DNA from: Sulfitobacter sp043557345
Lineage (GTDB): Bacteria > Pseudomonadota > Alphaproteobacteria > Rhodobacterales > Rhodobacteraceae
Assembly (NCBI RefSeq): GCF_043557345.1
Contig: NZ_JBIFFV010000005.1
Coordinates: forward strand, 62,001-126,000
Length of the DNA: 64,000 nucleotides
Direction of reading: 5' to 3'
In this document: positions 36,375 through 43,479 of the stretch, one piece after another
Numbering within the stretch: position 1 is the stretch's first letter
Layout of the letters: every line of letters starts with the position of its first letter
Translations under genes and position numbers: made by a program
Notes under the pieces: model-generated
What the model saw: the letters and a program-made list of their open reading frames with translations, nothing else
The model's database searches: none
What the model was told of the DNA's origin: nothing

Positions 36375-36587
36375 TTAGCCGCGGGAAGATTCCCATGCCA
36401 CACGGCGCAGTTCGGAACGGCTCAGACCAAGGTCGGCCAGCTCACGGTTGCTCAACGCGCTCAGACCGTCGAAAGTTTCACGGTACAGACGGTGCTGTTT
36501 GTAGCGGGTTGCCAGTGCTTCGAATGCGCCGCCGATACGGGCGAAGACGGAAGTTGTGTTTGCGGTCGTTGTGTTCATGTAAGCCAT
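36375..36587 (-). CDS. DUF1127 protein of the CcaF1 type
   Basis: 70-residue basic protein. The C-terminal DUF1127 core is complete: YKQHRLYRETFDGLSALSNRELADLGLSRSELRRVAWES, with the RELADLGLSRSEL signature and a Trp-containing end. The start ATG at 36587 follows GAGGCGCCGAA. The R. sphaeroides homologue in the same layout (CcaF1) is an RNA-binding protein that influences maturation and turnover of the co-transcribed CcsR RNAs. Here CCTCCTCCC hairpins lie on both sides of the gene on its strand. Naming it CcaF1-like is inference from this context. Confidence 0.85.
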   Translation of the reverse strand: MAYMNTTTANTTSVFARIGGAFEALATRYKQHRLYRETFDGLSALSNRELADLGLSRSELRRVAWESSRG

Positions 36588-36630
36588 TTCGGCGCCTCTT
36601 TTTTCATCTGTTGATCATCTCGTTGCCCGC

Positions 36631-36658
36631 TATTTACGCCCTTTCTGCATTTGCACAA
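36631..36658 (-). promoter_or_regulatory. Candidate promoter of the DUF1127/CcsR unit
   Basis: On the minus strand TTGTGC (36658-36653), a 16-base spacer, then TAAATA (36636-36631); a transcript would start about 37 bases before the DUF1127 ATG. The related R. sphaeroides unit uses heat-shock type sigma factors; by eye the sigma class here is undecided. Confidence 0.35.
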
Positions 36659-36793
36659 CGGGCATAAAGTCAATGCCGCTATGCAGAAAGCGCATAGGTT
36701 ATGAGTGGCGCAACTTGTTGTTAAAAAACGGTTTTGCCCGCGCGGCAAGATGGCGAAGGGTCATAAAACTGTCATATAAGGGGAGGGGAAAGG

Positions 36794-36961
36794 GGCGACG
36801 ACATCTGGGAGGAGGTAGATGTCGCCGCCAATAACAGACACATCCGGGAGGAGGATGGAGGCGTCTGGTCTTTCCAAACTCGGCTGCATCCGGGAGGAGG
36901 AGTGGATGCATCCAAGTCTTGGTAAAATCAGACACATTCGGGAGGAGGAGGAATGTGTCTG
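36794..36961 (-). ncRNA. Second CcsR/cuckoo-type cluster upstream of the DUF1127 gene (four CCUCCUCCC-loop hairpins)
   Basis: Four hairpins 24-36 bases long, spaced about 45 bases apart: arms 36929-36939/36951-36961 (11 bp, perfect), 36885-36891/36904-36910 (7 bp, perfect), 36835-36845/36857-36867 (11 bp, one mismatch and one G-U on the minus strand) and 36794-36806/36817-36829 (13 bp, one G-U on the minus strand). Each 10-12 base loop contains CCTCCTCCC on the minus strand. They are the most canonical copies in the window. This is the main content of the 598-base gap between the DUF1127 gene and mrp. No open frame of interest crosses it. Confidence 0.8.
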
Positions 36962-37003
36962 GTCTTTCCGAAAGCGGGGCGCTTGGCCCTGCCTATGACC
37001 CTA

Positions 37004-37032
37004 AGTTAGCGCTAATTGCTGCGGGTGCACAA
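37004..37032 (-). promoter_or_regulatory. Candidate promoter of the upstream CcsR cluster
   Basis: On the minus strand TTGTGC (37032-37027), 17 bases, CTAACT (37009-37004), about 40 bases ahead of the first hairpin. It shares the TTGTGC hexamer with the candidate at 36653. Low information content, so tentative. Confidence 0.25.
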
Positions 37033-37185
37033 TATTTCTTTTTGCAATGCTGCTATGCGGCAAAAACATGGTACCCCTGCGTAATCCTTGGGCATTGCGC
37101 CTGTTCCCTATGCAAAAAGGGCCGTCCCCTTGCGCTTGGCGCAGAACCTGCCATTTCAGAAGCCCTAATAGAGGAGAATTTGCGC

Positions 37186-38250
37186 ATGTCTGTGACCAAA
37201 GCAGAAGTCGAAGCGGCGCTGGCGCGGGTGCAACTGCCCGATGGCAAAAGCCTGCTTTCCCATGATCTGGTCCGCGCGCTGGTGGTCGAAGGCGATAAGG
37301 TGCGATTCGTCATCGAAGCGCCCAATGCCGATGTCGCACGCCAAATGGCGCCCTTGCGCGACGCGGCAGAGCAGGTGGTCCGCGATCTGCCGGGGGTGGG
37401 TGGTGTGTCGGTCGCGCTGACCGCGCATGGCCCCGCACCGAAAGCGCCCAGTCTCAAGATCGGCGGGCATCCCAAGCCGCAAGAGGGGCCGATGAAACCC
37501 TCGGGCGTGAAGCGCATCCTGGCCATCGGCTCGGGCAAGGGCGGTGTGGGTAAATCCACCGTTAGTTCCAACCTCGCCGTGGCGCTGGCGCGCGCGGGCC
37601 GCAAGGTGGGGCTGCTCGACGCCGATATCTACGGCCCCAGCCAGCCGCGCATGATGGGGGTCAACAAGCGCCCCGCCAGTCCTGACGGCAAGACGATCAT
37701 CCCCCTGCAAGCCCATGGCGTGACCCTGATGTCGATCGGCTTCATGCTGGAAGAGGGCAAGGCCGTGGTCTGGCGCGGGCCGATGCTGATGGGCGCGCTG
37801 CAGCAGATGCTGGGGCAGGTGGAATGGGGCGAGCTTGACGTGCTCCTCGTCGACTTGCCGCCCGGGACCGGGGACGTGCAACTGACGCTCTGCACCAAGT
37901 CCGAGCTTTCGGGCGCCATCGTGGTCAGCACGCCGCAGGACGTGGCGCTGATCGACGCGCGCAAGGCGCTCGACATGTTCGCCACCTTGAAGACCCCGGT
38001 GCTGGGCCTGATCGAAAACATGTCGATGTTCGTCTGCCCGGACTGCGGTTCGCAGCATGAGATCTTCGGCCATGGTGGTGTGGCGGCGGAGGCCGAGAAG
38101 ATGGGTGTGCCGCTTTTGGGCAGTCTGCCGATTGATCTCGATACCCGTTTGGCCGGGGACAGCGGCACGCCGGTCGCCGCGGGCGAGGGGCCGATGGCCG
38201 ATGCCTATGCCCGGCTCGCGAAGGGCTTGGTCGACGGTGGCATGGCCTGA
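37186..38250 (+). CDS. apbC: Mrp/ApbC family iron-sulfur cluster carrier ATPase
   Basis: 354-residue P-loop ATPase that carries and delivers Fe-S clusters. An N-terminal MIP18/DUF59-like domain covers about 1-90; the deviant Walker A is IGSGKGGVGKSTVSSNLA near residue 115, followed by DADIYGPSQPRMMG, DLPPGTGDVQLTL and the cluster-binding Cys pair in MFVCPDCGS near 283. The frame is open to 36919, but ATG 37186 follows GAGGAGAA and gives the family N-terminus. The unused 5' extension is where the CcsR cluster lies. Confidence 0.96.
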   Translation: MSVTKAEVEAALARVQLPDGKSLLSHDLVRALVVEGDKVRFVIEAPNADVARQMAPLRDAAEQVVRDLPGVGGVSVALTAHGPAPKAPSLKIGGHPKPQEGPMKPSGVKRILAIGSGKGGVGKSTVSSNLAVALARAGRKVGLLDADIYGPSQPRMMGVNKRPASPDGKTIIPLQAHGVTLMSIGFMLEEGKAVVWRGPMLMGALQQMLGQVEWGELDVLLVDLPPGTGDVQLTLCTKSELSGAIVVSTPQDVALIDARKALDMFATLKTPVLGLIENMSMFVCPDCGSQHEIFGHGGVAAEAEKMGVPLLGSLPIDLDTRLAGDSGTPVAAGEGPMADAYARLAKGLVDGGMA

Positions 38251-38268
38251 CGGGGGCGGCGCGGGCGG

Positions 38269-39036
38269 TTAGCCCAGCTCGCGCCCTTCGATCAGGTGGC
38301 CATAAAGCGTTGTCAGCATCGAGACAAAAACCAGCCCCTCTATAAGATAGAGCAGGGAATCCAGCATCAGCCGCAGGCCGGGGTCGGCAGGCAGCAACAT
38401 GCTGGCGATCACGCCGAGCAGTGTGTTCACCACCGCCAGCAAGACGGCCAGCGCCCAAAGCGTGCCGGCCAAAGGCTCGGTCGCGCGCCAGCTGTCGCGC
38501 ACCGACATGACGTGGCCCAAAGCGGCGGCGGGCAGCACGAGGCTAAGCCGCAGCGCCAGCCAAAGGAAAGCCACCCCCGCCACCAATCCAATCAACATCA
38601 GCGCCGCCGGGCTCGACCCGGTCAGCCCGCCCAAGAGCAGCATGGCAAGGCCGATGGGAAGGGCCGCGAGAAACTGCACGAAGCCCAAAACGATGGCCCG
38701 CCAGACATAGGCCCAGAACAGCCCCAGGCCCGGACGTAGGTCATCCTCGTCATGATCCAGCAGGACATAGCGGTGCCAAAGGATGGCCATCAGCGCATAG
38801 CCAAGGATGCCGGTCAGCCCGCAGGCGATCAGGATCAGAAGTTGACCCGCAGGCGGCGGGGCGGCGTTCTCGATCACCTGATCCATCGCCCCTAGCGCAT
38901 CCCCCGCCAGCAGGCCCGCCGCTGCAGCGGCGCCCATTACCCAAAGCACCGCGGGCAGGATCACCCGCAGCGTGGTTGAAGGCGCGTGAAACAGCATGTT
39001 CAGCGCGTGGGTAAATAGAGCCGTGGCTTGGATCAT
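38269..39036 (-). CDS. Multi-pass membrane protein of unknown function
   Basis: 255 residues with about six hydrophobic segments (residues about 25-48, 65-90, 110-135, 140-170, 190-215, 225-245). No cofactor or transport motif is apparent. The start at 39036 is supported by GGAGGGAG seven bases upstream; the open frame continues 135 bases further, through the TGGG repeat array, and is not expected to be translated. It converges with apbC and diverges from the dcw cluster, so it shares the long regulatory region ahead of mraZ. Confidence 0.75.
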   Translation of the reverse strand: MIQATALFTHALNMLFHAPSTTLRVILPAVLWVMGAAAAAGLLAGDALGAMDQVIENAAPPPAGQLLILIACGLTGILGYALMAILWHRYVLLDHDEDDLRPGLGLFWAYVWRAIVLGFVQFLAALPIGLAMLLLGGLTGSSPAALMLIGLVAGVAFLWLALRLSLVLPAAALGHVMSVRDSWRATEPLAGTLWALAVLLAVVNTLLGVIASMLLPADPGLRLMLDSLLYLIEGLVFVSMLTTLYGHLIEGRELG

Positions 39037-39120
39037 GATGCACTCCCTCCGTTTCGCGCCAATACATGGCCTGCGTGGCCCGAAAGGACAAGATATCGCT
39101 GACAGAAGGGTTCCAGCCTC

Positions 39121-39257
39121 TGGGAAAGCATGGGCCGCTGGGAGGGCATGGGAAAAGTCGCGGGAATGCATGGGAAGTCTGGGAAATCATGGGCGCCCCT
39201 TGCTCTCTTGGGGGTCTTGGCCGATTCGCAGCTATGGGAAATGGGGCGCAAATGGGG
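39121..39257 (+). promoter_or_regulatory. Array of TGGG(A/C) repeats at about 10-bp spacing (MraZ-box-like)
   Basis: TGGGA/TGGGC units begin at 39121, 39131, 39139, 39149, (CGGGA 39161), 39171, 39180 and 39190, then TGGGA/TGGGG at 39235, 39242 and 39253. Spacing is 8-12 bases, close to one DNA turn. Escherichia coli MraZ binds TGGGN repeats with 5-base spacers, i.e. a 10-base period, upstream of mraZ. Here the array is 560-690 bases ahead of mraZ and next to the divergent membrane gene (start 39036), so it may serve either. Part of the 777-base non-coding gap 39037-39813. Confidence 0.5.
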
Positions 39258-39298
39258 AGCACTTCGCGCAATCGGCGGAACAGGCAACGAACACGTCC

Positions 39299-39307
39299 TG
39301 TGGATAA
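39299..39307 (-). promoter_or_regulatory. Perfect DnaA box TTATCCACA
   Basis: Minus-strand TTATCCACA matches the strong E. coli DnaA 9-mer exactly. It lies 20 bases before the TGGGA pair at 39327. Only one such box was found in this gap, so it points to DnaA-dependent control rather than to an origin. Confidence 0.6.
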
Positions 39308-39326
39308 CTATGTGAGCAAATTTTAG

Positions 39327-39341
39327 TGGGAAACTGTGGGA
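39327..39341 (+). promoter_or_regulatory. TGGGA-N5-TGGGA pair (MraZ operator)
   Basis: TGGGA at 39327 and 39337 with a 5-base spacer, exactly the geometry bound by E. coli MraZ. The next bases contain TTGTGC (39344) and TATAGT (39372), which may be parts of the dcw promoter although 22 bases apart. This is the best candidate for autoregulation of the cluster by MraZ. Confidence 0.55.
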
Positions 39342-39544
39342 TATTGTGCAGGTCGCAATTCGTTAACAAGATATAGTGTTGGGAGGCGGATAGAACTCAA
39401 ATTGAGCCATTTTCCGCCGAGAAAGTTATACCAGATGTTGTTCTCACAGCCTGTGCAAAACAAAATATTGGGCGGAAATCCAAAAAAAATGTAGACGCCC
39501 ATCAATTCCCATGGCATCCCTAATGCATCGGATGAGAACGGGAC

Positions 39545-39750
39545 ACGGGGCAGCAAACGACCCCAAAATAAATCAAAACCTAGCAGGTTTCATACAGGCA
39601 CCTCGCTTTCATCAGACCAAAGAGATCCGGCGCGCGAGCGAGCAGACATCCCCCCAGGTGGCGCGCGCAGTCGGACTTCCCCCGCCAAGCTGCGGGACGT
39701 GGGCGGCGGGTTGATCAGTGGCAGCAGATCAACCCGCCGTTTCCATTTCC
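39545..39750 (+). ncRNA. upsM: UpsM-like small RNA in the dcw leader (5' end approximate)
   Basis: R. sphaeroides makes a very abundant ~200-nt RNA, UpsM, from the long 5' leader of mraZ, ending at a terminator and released by RNase E. Here the mraZ leader is likewise long, gene-free and ends in a strong hairpin-terminator 75 bases before the mraZ start. The 3' end is placed just after that hairpin; the 5' end is set only from the known length of UpsM and could be up to 200 bases off. The sequence between 39360 and 39560 is AT-rich, unlike its surroundings, and holds an 8-base inverted repeat (TTTCCGCC 39411, GGCGGAAA 39471). Confidence 0.45.
39704..39750 (+). terminator. Strong hairpin in the mraZ leader (terminator/attenuator)
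   Basis: CGGCGGGTTGATC (39704-39716) and GATCAACCCGCCG (39727-39739) form a perfect 13-bp stem with a 10-base loop, followed by TTTCCATTTCC. It is the longest perfect stem in the window. It would end a leader RNA and let only read-through transcripts enter the dcw operon. Confidence 0.7.
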
Positions 39751-39813
39751 AAGGCAGGGGAGCGAGGCGAATAACGAGTTTAAGCGCAAAGGCGCAAGAG
39801 GCAGGGACAACAA

Positions 39814-40305
39814 GTGAGCCGCAGGTTCAGAGGCGAAAGCCACCACAAGGTCGATACGAAGGGGCGGGTGTCTATCCCAGCCTCTTTTCGGCGTGTGTTG
39901 GAGGCGGGCGACCCGAACTGGAAGAACGGCGACAATCCCGAGCTGGTCATCGTCTATGGCGATCAGCGCCGCAACTACCTTGAATGCTACACCATGGAAG
40001 CCATCGAAGAGGTCGACGCCAAGATCGACCGCATGCCGCGCGGCTCCATGCAGCGCAAGGCGCTTCAGCGTCTGTTCCACGGCCAGTCTTTCCCGACCAC
40101 GGTAGATGAGACTGGTCGTTTGGTGTTGCCCGCCAAGCTGCGCAACAAGATCGAACTCAATGGCGAGGCGTTCTTTATCGCCGCCGGTGACACCTTCCAG
40201 ATCTGGAAGCCCGAAACCTACGAGACCGAGGAAGAGGCCTGGCAGCAGGAACTGCCCGACGATGTCGATCCGCTCTCGTTCCTCGATGGTGATATGGAGA
40301 TCTGA
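39814..40305 (+). CDS. mraZ: Transcriptional regulator MraZ
   Basis: 163-residue SpoVT/AbrB-fold DNA-binding protein, first gene of the dcw cluster, that represses its own operon in E. coli. Both AbrB-like halves are visible: FRGESHHKVDTKGRVSIPASFRRVLEAGD with the DxKGR motif, and GQSFPTTVDETGRLVLPAKLRNKIELNGEAFF with DxxGR. GTG start. Located 4 bases before rsmH, with TGGGA repeats in the upstream region as likely operators. Confidence 0.96.
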   Translation: MSRRFRGESHHKVDTKGRVSIPASFRRVLEAGDPNWKNGDNPELVIVYGDQRRNYLECYTMEAIEEVDAKIDRMPRGSMQRKALQRLFHGQSFPTTVDETGRLVLPAKLRNKIELNGEAFFIAAGDTFQIWKPETYETEEEAWQQELPDDVDPLSFLDGDMEI

Positions 40306-40309
40306 GGGA

Positions 40310-41293
40310 ATGGTTGCTGCCTCTGATCCATCTGCCCCTCACACCCCCGTTCTGCTGCGCCCGATCCTATCTGCCGTGGCGCCCGTGGAAGGGGTCTGGC
40401 TCGATGGCACCTTTGGCGCGGGCGGCTACACCCGTGGCTTGCTAGAGGCCGGTGCCGCGCGTGTGGTGGCCGTCGACCGCGATCCGCTGGCCTTTGAAAT
40501 GGCGGCGGCATGGGCCGGGGGCTACGGCGATCGGATCACCATGCAGCAGGGCGTCTTCTCGCGCATGGATGAATATGCCCAAGACCTCGATGGTGTGGTG
40601 CTGGACCTCGGTGTCTCCTCCATGCAACTCGATCAGGCGGAGCGTGGCTTTTCCTTCATGAAAGATGGCCCGCTCGACATGCGGATGAGCCAAGATGGCC
40701 CCTCGGCTGCCGATCTGGTCAATGAGGCCGAGGAAGAGGTGATCGCCAATATCCTCTTTCAATACGGTGAAGAGCGCGCCTCGCGCCGGATCGCCAAGGC
40801 GATTGTCCGCGCCCGCGAAGAGGCGCCGATCACCACCACGCTGGAATTGGCGAAATTGGTCGAAGGCTGCCTGCCGCGCGCCAAGCCCGGCCAGAGCCAC
40901 CCGGCAACCCGCAGTTTCCAAGCGCTGCGAATTGCGGTGAACAATGAATATGGCGAACTTTTTCAGGGGCTTATGGCCGCTGAACGGGCGTTGAAGCCGG
41001 GCGGGAAACTGGCGGTGGTGACCTTCCATTCGGTCGAGGACCGGATGGTCAAACGCTTCCTCACCGCGCGGGCCGGGGCCGGGGGCAATGCCAACCGTTT
41101 CGCTCCCGCGCTTGAGCAGGCGCCGCCGCAGTTCACGCTGAAATCCCGCAAGGCGATCGGCCCCGATGCGCAGGAATTGGAAGAGAACCCGCGCAGCCGG
41201 TCGGCCAAGCTGCGGGTGGCCACGCGCACCGATGCGCCCAGTGGTGAGATTGACGCGAAAACCATCGGCATGCCGATGGTCAGGGGGATCTGA
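40310..41293 (+). CDS. rsmH: 16S rRNA (cytosine-1402-N4) methyltransferase
   Basis: 327-residue SAM-dependent enzyme (formerly MraW) that methylates C1402 in the ribosomal P-site. HTPVLLRPILSAVAP, SAM loop LDGTFGAGGYTRGLLEAG, AVDRDPLAF, LDLGVSSMQLDQAERGFSF and TFHSVEDRMVKRF are all present. The start at 40310 is 4 bases after the mraZ stop with GAGGG between; the frame is open further upstream inside mraZ. ftsL follows without a gap. Confidence 0.97.
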   Translation: MVAASDPSAPHTPVLLRPILSAVAPVEGVWLDGTFGAGGYTRGLLEAGAARVVAVDRDPLAFEMAAAWAGGYGDRITMQQGVFSRMDEYAQDLDGVVLDLGVSSMQLDQAERGFSFMKDGPLDMRMSQDGPSAADLVNEAEEEVIANILFQYGEERASRRIAKAIVRAREEAPITTTLELAKLVEGCLPRAKPGQSHPATRSFQALRIAVNNEYGELFQGLMAAERALKPGGKLAVVTFHSVEDRMVKRFLTARAGAGGNANRFAPALEQAPPQFTLKSRKAIGPDAQELEENPRSRSAKLRVATRTDAPSGEIDAKTIGMPMVRGI

Positions 41294-41683
41294 GTGATGC
41301 GCACGGTGATGTATATCCTCACCACCATTGCCGTGGTTGGATTGGCCTTCTGGGCCTACCGCGAGAATTACGCGACCCAGCAGGCACTGAGCGATGCCGA
41401 CAGGCTGCATGCCAATATCCGCGCCACCCATGCCCGTCTGGCTGTGCTGCGCGCCGAATGGGCCTTCCAGAACCGCCCGGACCGGCTGCGCGATCTGGCC
41501 GATCTGAACTTTGACCGTCTGGGCCTGCTGCCCCTGCATCCCGGCCAGTTCGGTCAGGTCGATCAGGTCGCCTATCCGCAGCCGCCCTCCGAGCTGCTGC
41601 CGATCACCGATCCTGTGGAAGTCTCGACGATGAATTACGACGCGCTCACCGGCGCGGATGAGTCCGAGGAGGACTTCGAATGA
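41294..41683 (+). CDS. ftsL: Cell division protein FtsL
   Basis: 129-residue bitopic divisome protein. One helix at about 5-20 (YILTTIAVVGLAFWAYR) follows a short cytoplasmic tail; the periplasmic part has a heptad-like coiled coil (ALSDADRLHANIRATHARLAVLRAEWAFQNRPDRLRDLA) and ends acidic. FtsL sequences are poorly conserved; position between rsmH and ftsI plus topology identify it. Start GTG 41294 or ATG 41297. Overlaps ftsI by 4 bases. Confidence 0.88.
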   Translation: MMRTVMYILTTIAVVGLAFWAYRENYATQQALSDADRLHANIRATHARLAVLRAEWAFQNRPDRLRDLADLNFDRLGLLPLHPGQFGQVDQVAYPQPPSELLPITDPVEVSTMNYDALTGADESEEDFE

Positions 41684-43467
41684 TCCGCACCCCGCTGCGC
41701 CCGCTGGCCCGTATCCTCGACGCCCGCGAGAAAGGGGAGAACCCCGACGCGATCGAACGTGAGAACAAGCGCATCCGCCACGAGCAGATGCGCGACAAGG
41801 CGCGGATGCGCGCCGAGGGGCGGCTTCTGGTGCTGGGGGTTTGCTTTCTCTGTGCCTTCACCGTGATTGGCGGGCGGATGGGGCTGCTGGCGATGTCCGA
41901 GCCTTCCGAGCCGCGCGGCCATGCGCCGGGGGCCGTGATCTCGGCCTCGCGTGCGGATATCACGGACCGGAACGGCAACCTGCTGGCCACCAATTTCGAG
42001 ACCCACGCGCTCTATGCGCAGCCGCGGCACATGATCGACCCTGAGATGGCCGCGAAAAAGCTGGTCAAAATCTTTCCTGACCTGAAAGAAGAGCGTCTGA
42101 TCAAGGATTTCACAGGCAAGCGCAAGTTCCTGTGGATCAAGAAGAAAATAAGCCCCGAACAGATGCAGGCGGTGCATGACATTGGCGATCCGGGGCTTTT
42201 GTTCGCGCCGCGCGACATGCGTCTTTACCCCAATGGCGCGCTTGCGGCCCATGTGCTGGGCGGGGCGAGCTATGGCAAGGAAGGTGTCCATGCCGCCGAG
42301 GTGATCGGCGTGGCAGGGGCCGAGAAATATTTCGACGACTACCTGCGCGACCCGGCCAATGGCAACAAACCCTTGGAACTGTCGCTCGACCTTACCGTGC
42401 AGGCCGCGGCGGAGCGGGTGCTTTATGGCGGCATGAAGCTGATGAACGCCAAGGGCGCCACAAGCATTCTGATGGACGTGCACACGGGCGAGGTGATCTC
42501 GGTCGCCTCCCTGCCGGACTTCGACCCCAACAACCGGCCCCGGCCCTTGACCCAAGGCGATGCCTCCGACAGCCCGCTGTTCAACCGTGCGGTGCAGGGG
42601 GTCTATGAACTGGGCTCGACTTTCAAGATTTTCGCCGCTGCACAGGCGGTGGAACTGGGGTTGTTCAACGCCGACACGATCATCGACACCTCCGGCCCGA
42701 TGAAGGTTGGCGGCTTCCGCATCGGTGAATTCCGCAACAAGAACTACGGCAAGCTGAGCGTTGCCGACATCATCGTGCATTCCTCGAACCGGGGCACGGG
42801 CCGCATGGCGCTGGAAATCGGTATCGAACGGCAGCAGGAGTTCCTGAAAAGCCTCGGTTTCTTTGAGCCCACCCCCTTTGAGATCGTCGAAGCCTCGGGC
42901 GGCAAGCCGCTCTTGCCAAGCCGTTGGACCGAATTGTCGAGCGTGACGATCTCCTACGGCCACGGGCTATCCAGCACGCCGATGCACCTTGCCGCGGGCT
43001 ATGCCGCCATCGCCAATGGCGGGCGCGCGGTAAAGCCCACGCTGCTGAAGCAATCCGCCCCGCAACTCGGCGCCCGGGTCATGTCCGAAGAGACCGCCGC
43101 GCAGGCGCGGATGATGCTGCGCAAGGTGGTGACCGATGGCACGGCCAGCTTTGCCGAGGTGCCGGGCTATCAGATCGCGGGCAAGACCGGCACCGCCGAC
43201 AAGCCCAAGCCCACGGGCGGCTATTACGACGATAAGGTGATCAACACTTTTGCCAGTATCTTCCCAATCAACGATCCGAAATATGTGCTGATCGTCACGC
43301 TGGACGAACCGGTCGAGACCTCGGGCCCGAAACCGCGCCGCACGGCCGGGTGGACCGCCGTGCCCGTGGCCGCCGAGATGGTGCGCCGCATCGCGCCTCT
43401 GCTGGGGCTGCGCCCCGCTGTTGAACCGATGAACGACGCTGTGCTAACGCTGACCAGCAGCAACTGA
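41680..43467 (+). CDS. ftsI: Division-specific transpeptidase FtsI (PBP3)
   Basis: 595-residue class B penicillin-binding protein that crosslinks septal peptidoglycan. Cytoplasmic tail (about 1-45) rich in Arg/Glu, one membrane helix (about 46-70), pedestal domain (DITDRNGNLLATN onward), then the transpeptidase domain with the active-site Ser-x-x-Lys STFK (Ser about 313), the SSN motif in IVHSSNRGTGRM and KTGTADKP near the C-terminus. Works with FtsW, also in the cluster. Confidence 0.97.
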   Translation: MIRTPLRPLARILDAREKGENPDAIERENKRIRHEQMRDKARMRAEGRLLVLGVCFLCAFTVIGGRMGLLAMSEPSEPRGHAPGAVISASRADITDRNGNLLATNFETHALYAQPRHMIDPEMAAKKLVKIFPDLKEERLIKDFTGKRKFLWIKKKISPEQMQAVHDIGDPGLLFAPRDMRLYPNGALAAHVLGGASYGKEGVHAAEVIGVAGAEKYFDDYLRDPANGNKPLELSLDLTVQAAAERVLYGGMKLMNAKGATSILMDVHTGEVISVASLPDFDPNNRPRPLTQGDASDSPLFNRAVQGVYELGSTFKIFAAAQAVELGLFNADTIIDTSGPMKVGGFRIGEFRNKNYGKLSVADIIVHSSNRGTGRMALEIGIERQQEFLKSLGFFEPTPFEIVEASGGKPLLPSRWTELSSVTISYGHGLSSTPMHLAAGYAAIANGGRAVKPTLLKQSAPQLGARVMSEETAAQARMMLRKVVTDGTASFAEVPGYQIAGKTGTADKPKPTGGYYDDKVINTFASIFPINDPKYVLIVTLDEPVETSGPKPRRTAGWTAVPVAAEMVRRIAPLLGLRPAVEPMNDAVLTLTSSN

Positions 43468-43479
43468 AAAGACATTCCT

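Noticed and set aside
36699..36935. 78-codon minus-strand frame across the upstream hairpin cluster
   Set aside because: Pro/Arg-rich product of the repeated hairpins, no ribosome-binding site; the interval is better explained as structured RNA.
36187..36960. GGGAGGAGG strings read on the plus strand as repeated ribosome-binding sites or a leader-peptide array
   Set aside because: They are hairpin loops; no start codons or frames follow at a sensible distance, and arm mismatches become G-U pairs only on the minus strand.
36187..36960. CRISPR array
   Set aside because: Only the loop is conserved; arms and spacing vary, with no constant repeat of 23-40 bases and no cas genes.
39037..39171. 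Extended N-terminus of the membrane protein at 38269-39036
   Set aside because: The extension reads through the TGGG repeat region; ATG 39036 has GGAGGGAG seven bases upstream.
39037..39813. Chromosomal replication origin
   Set aside because: Only one DnaA box was found, and no dnaA, hemE, parAB or gidA neighbours.
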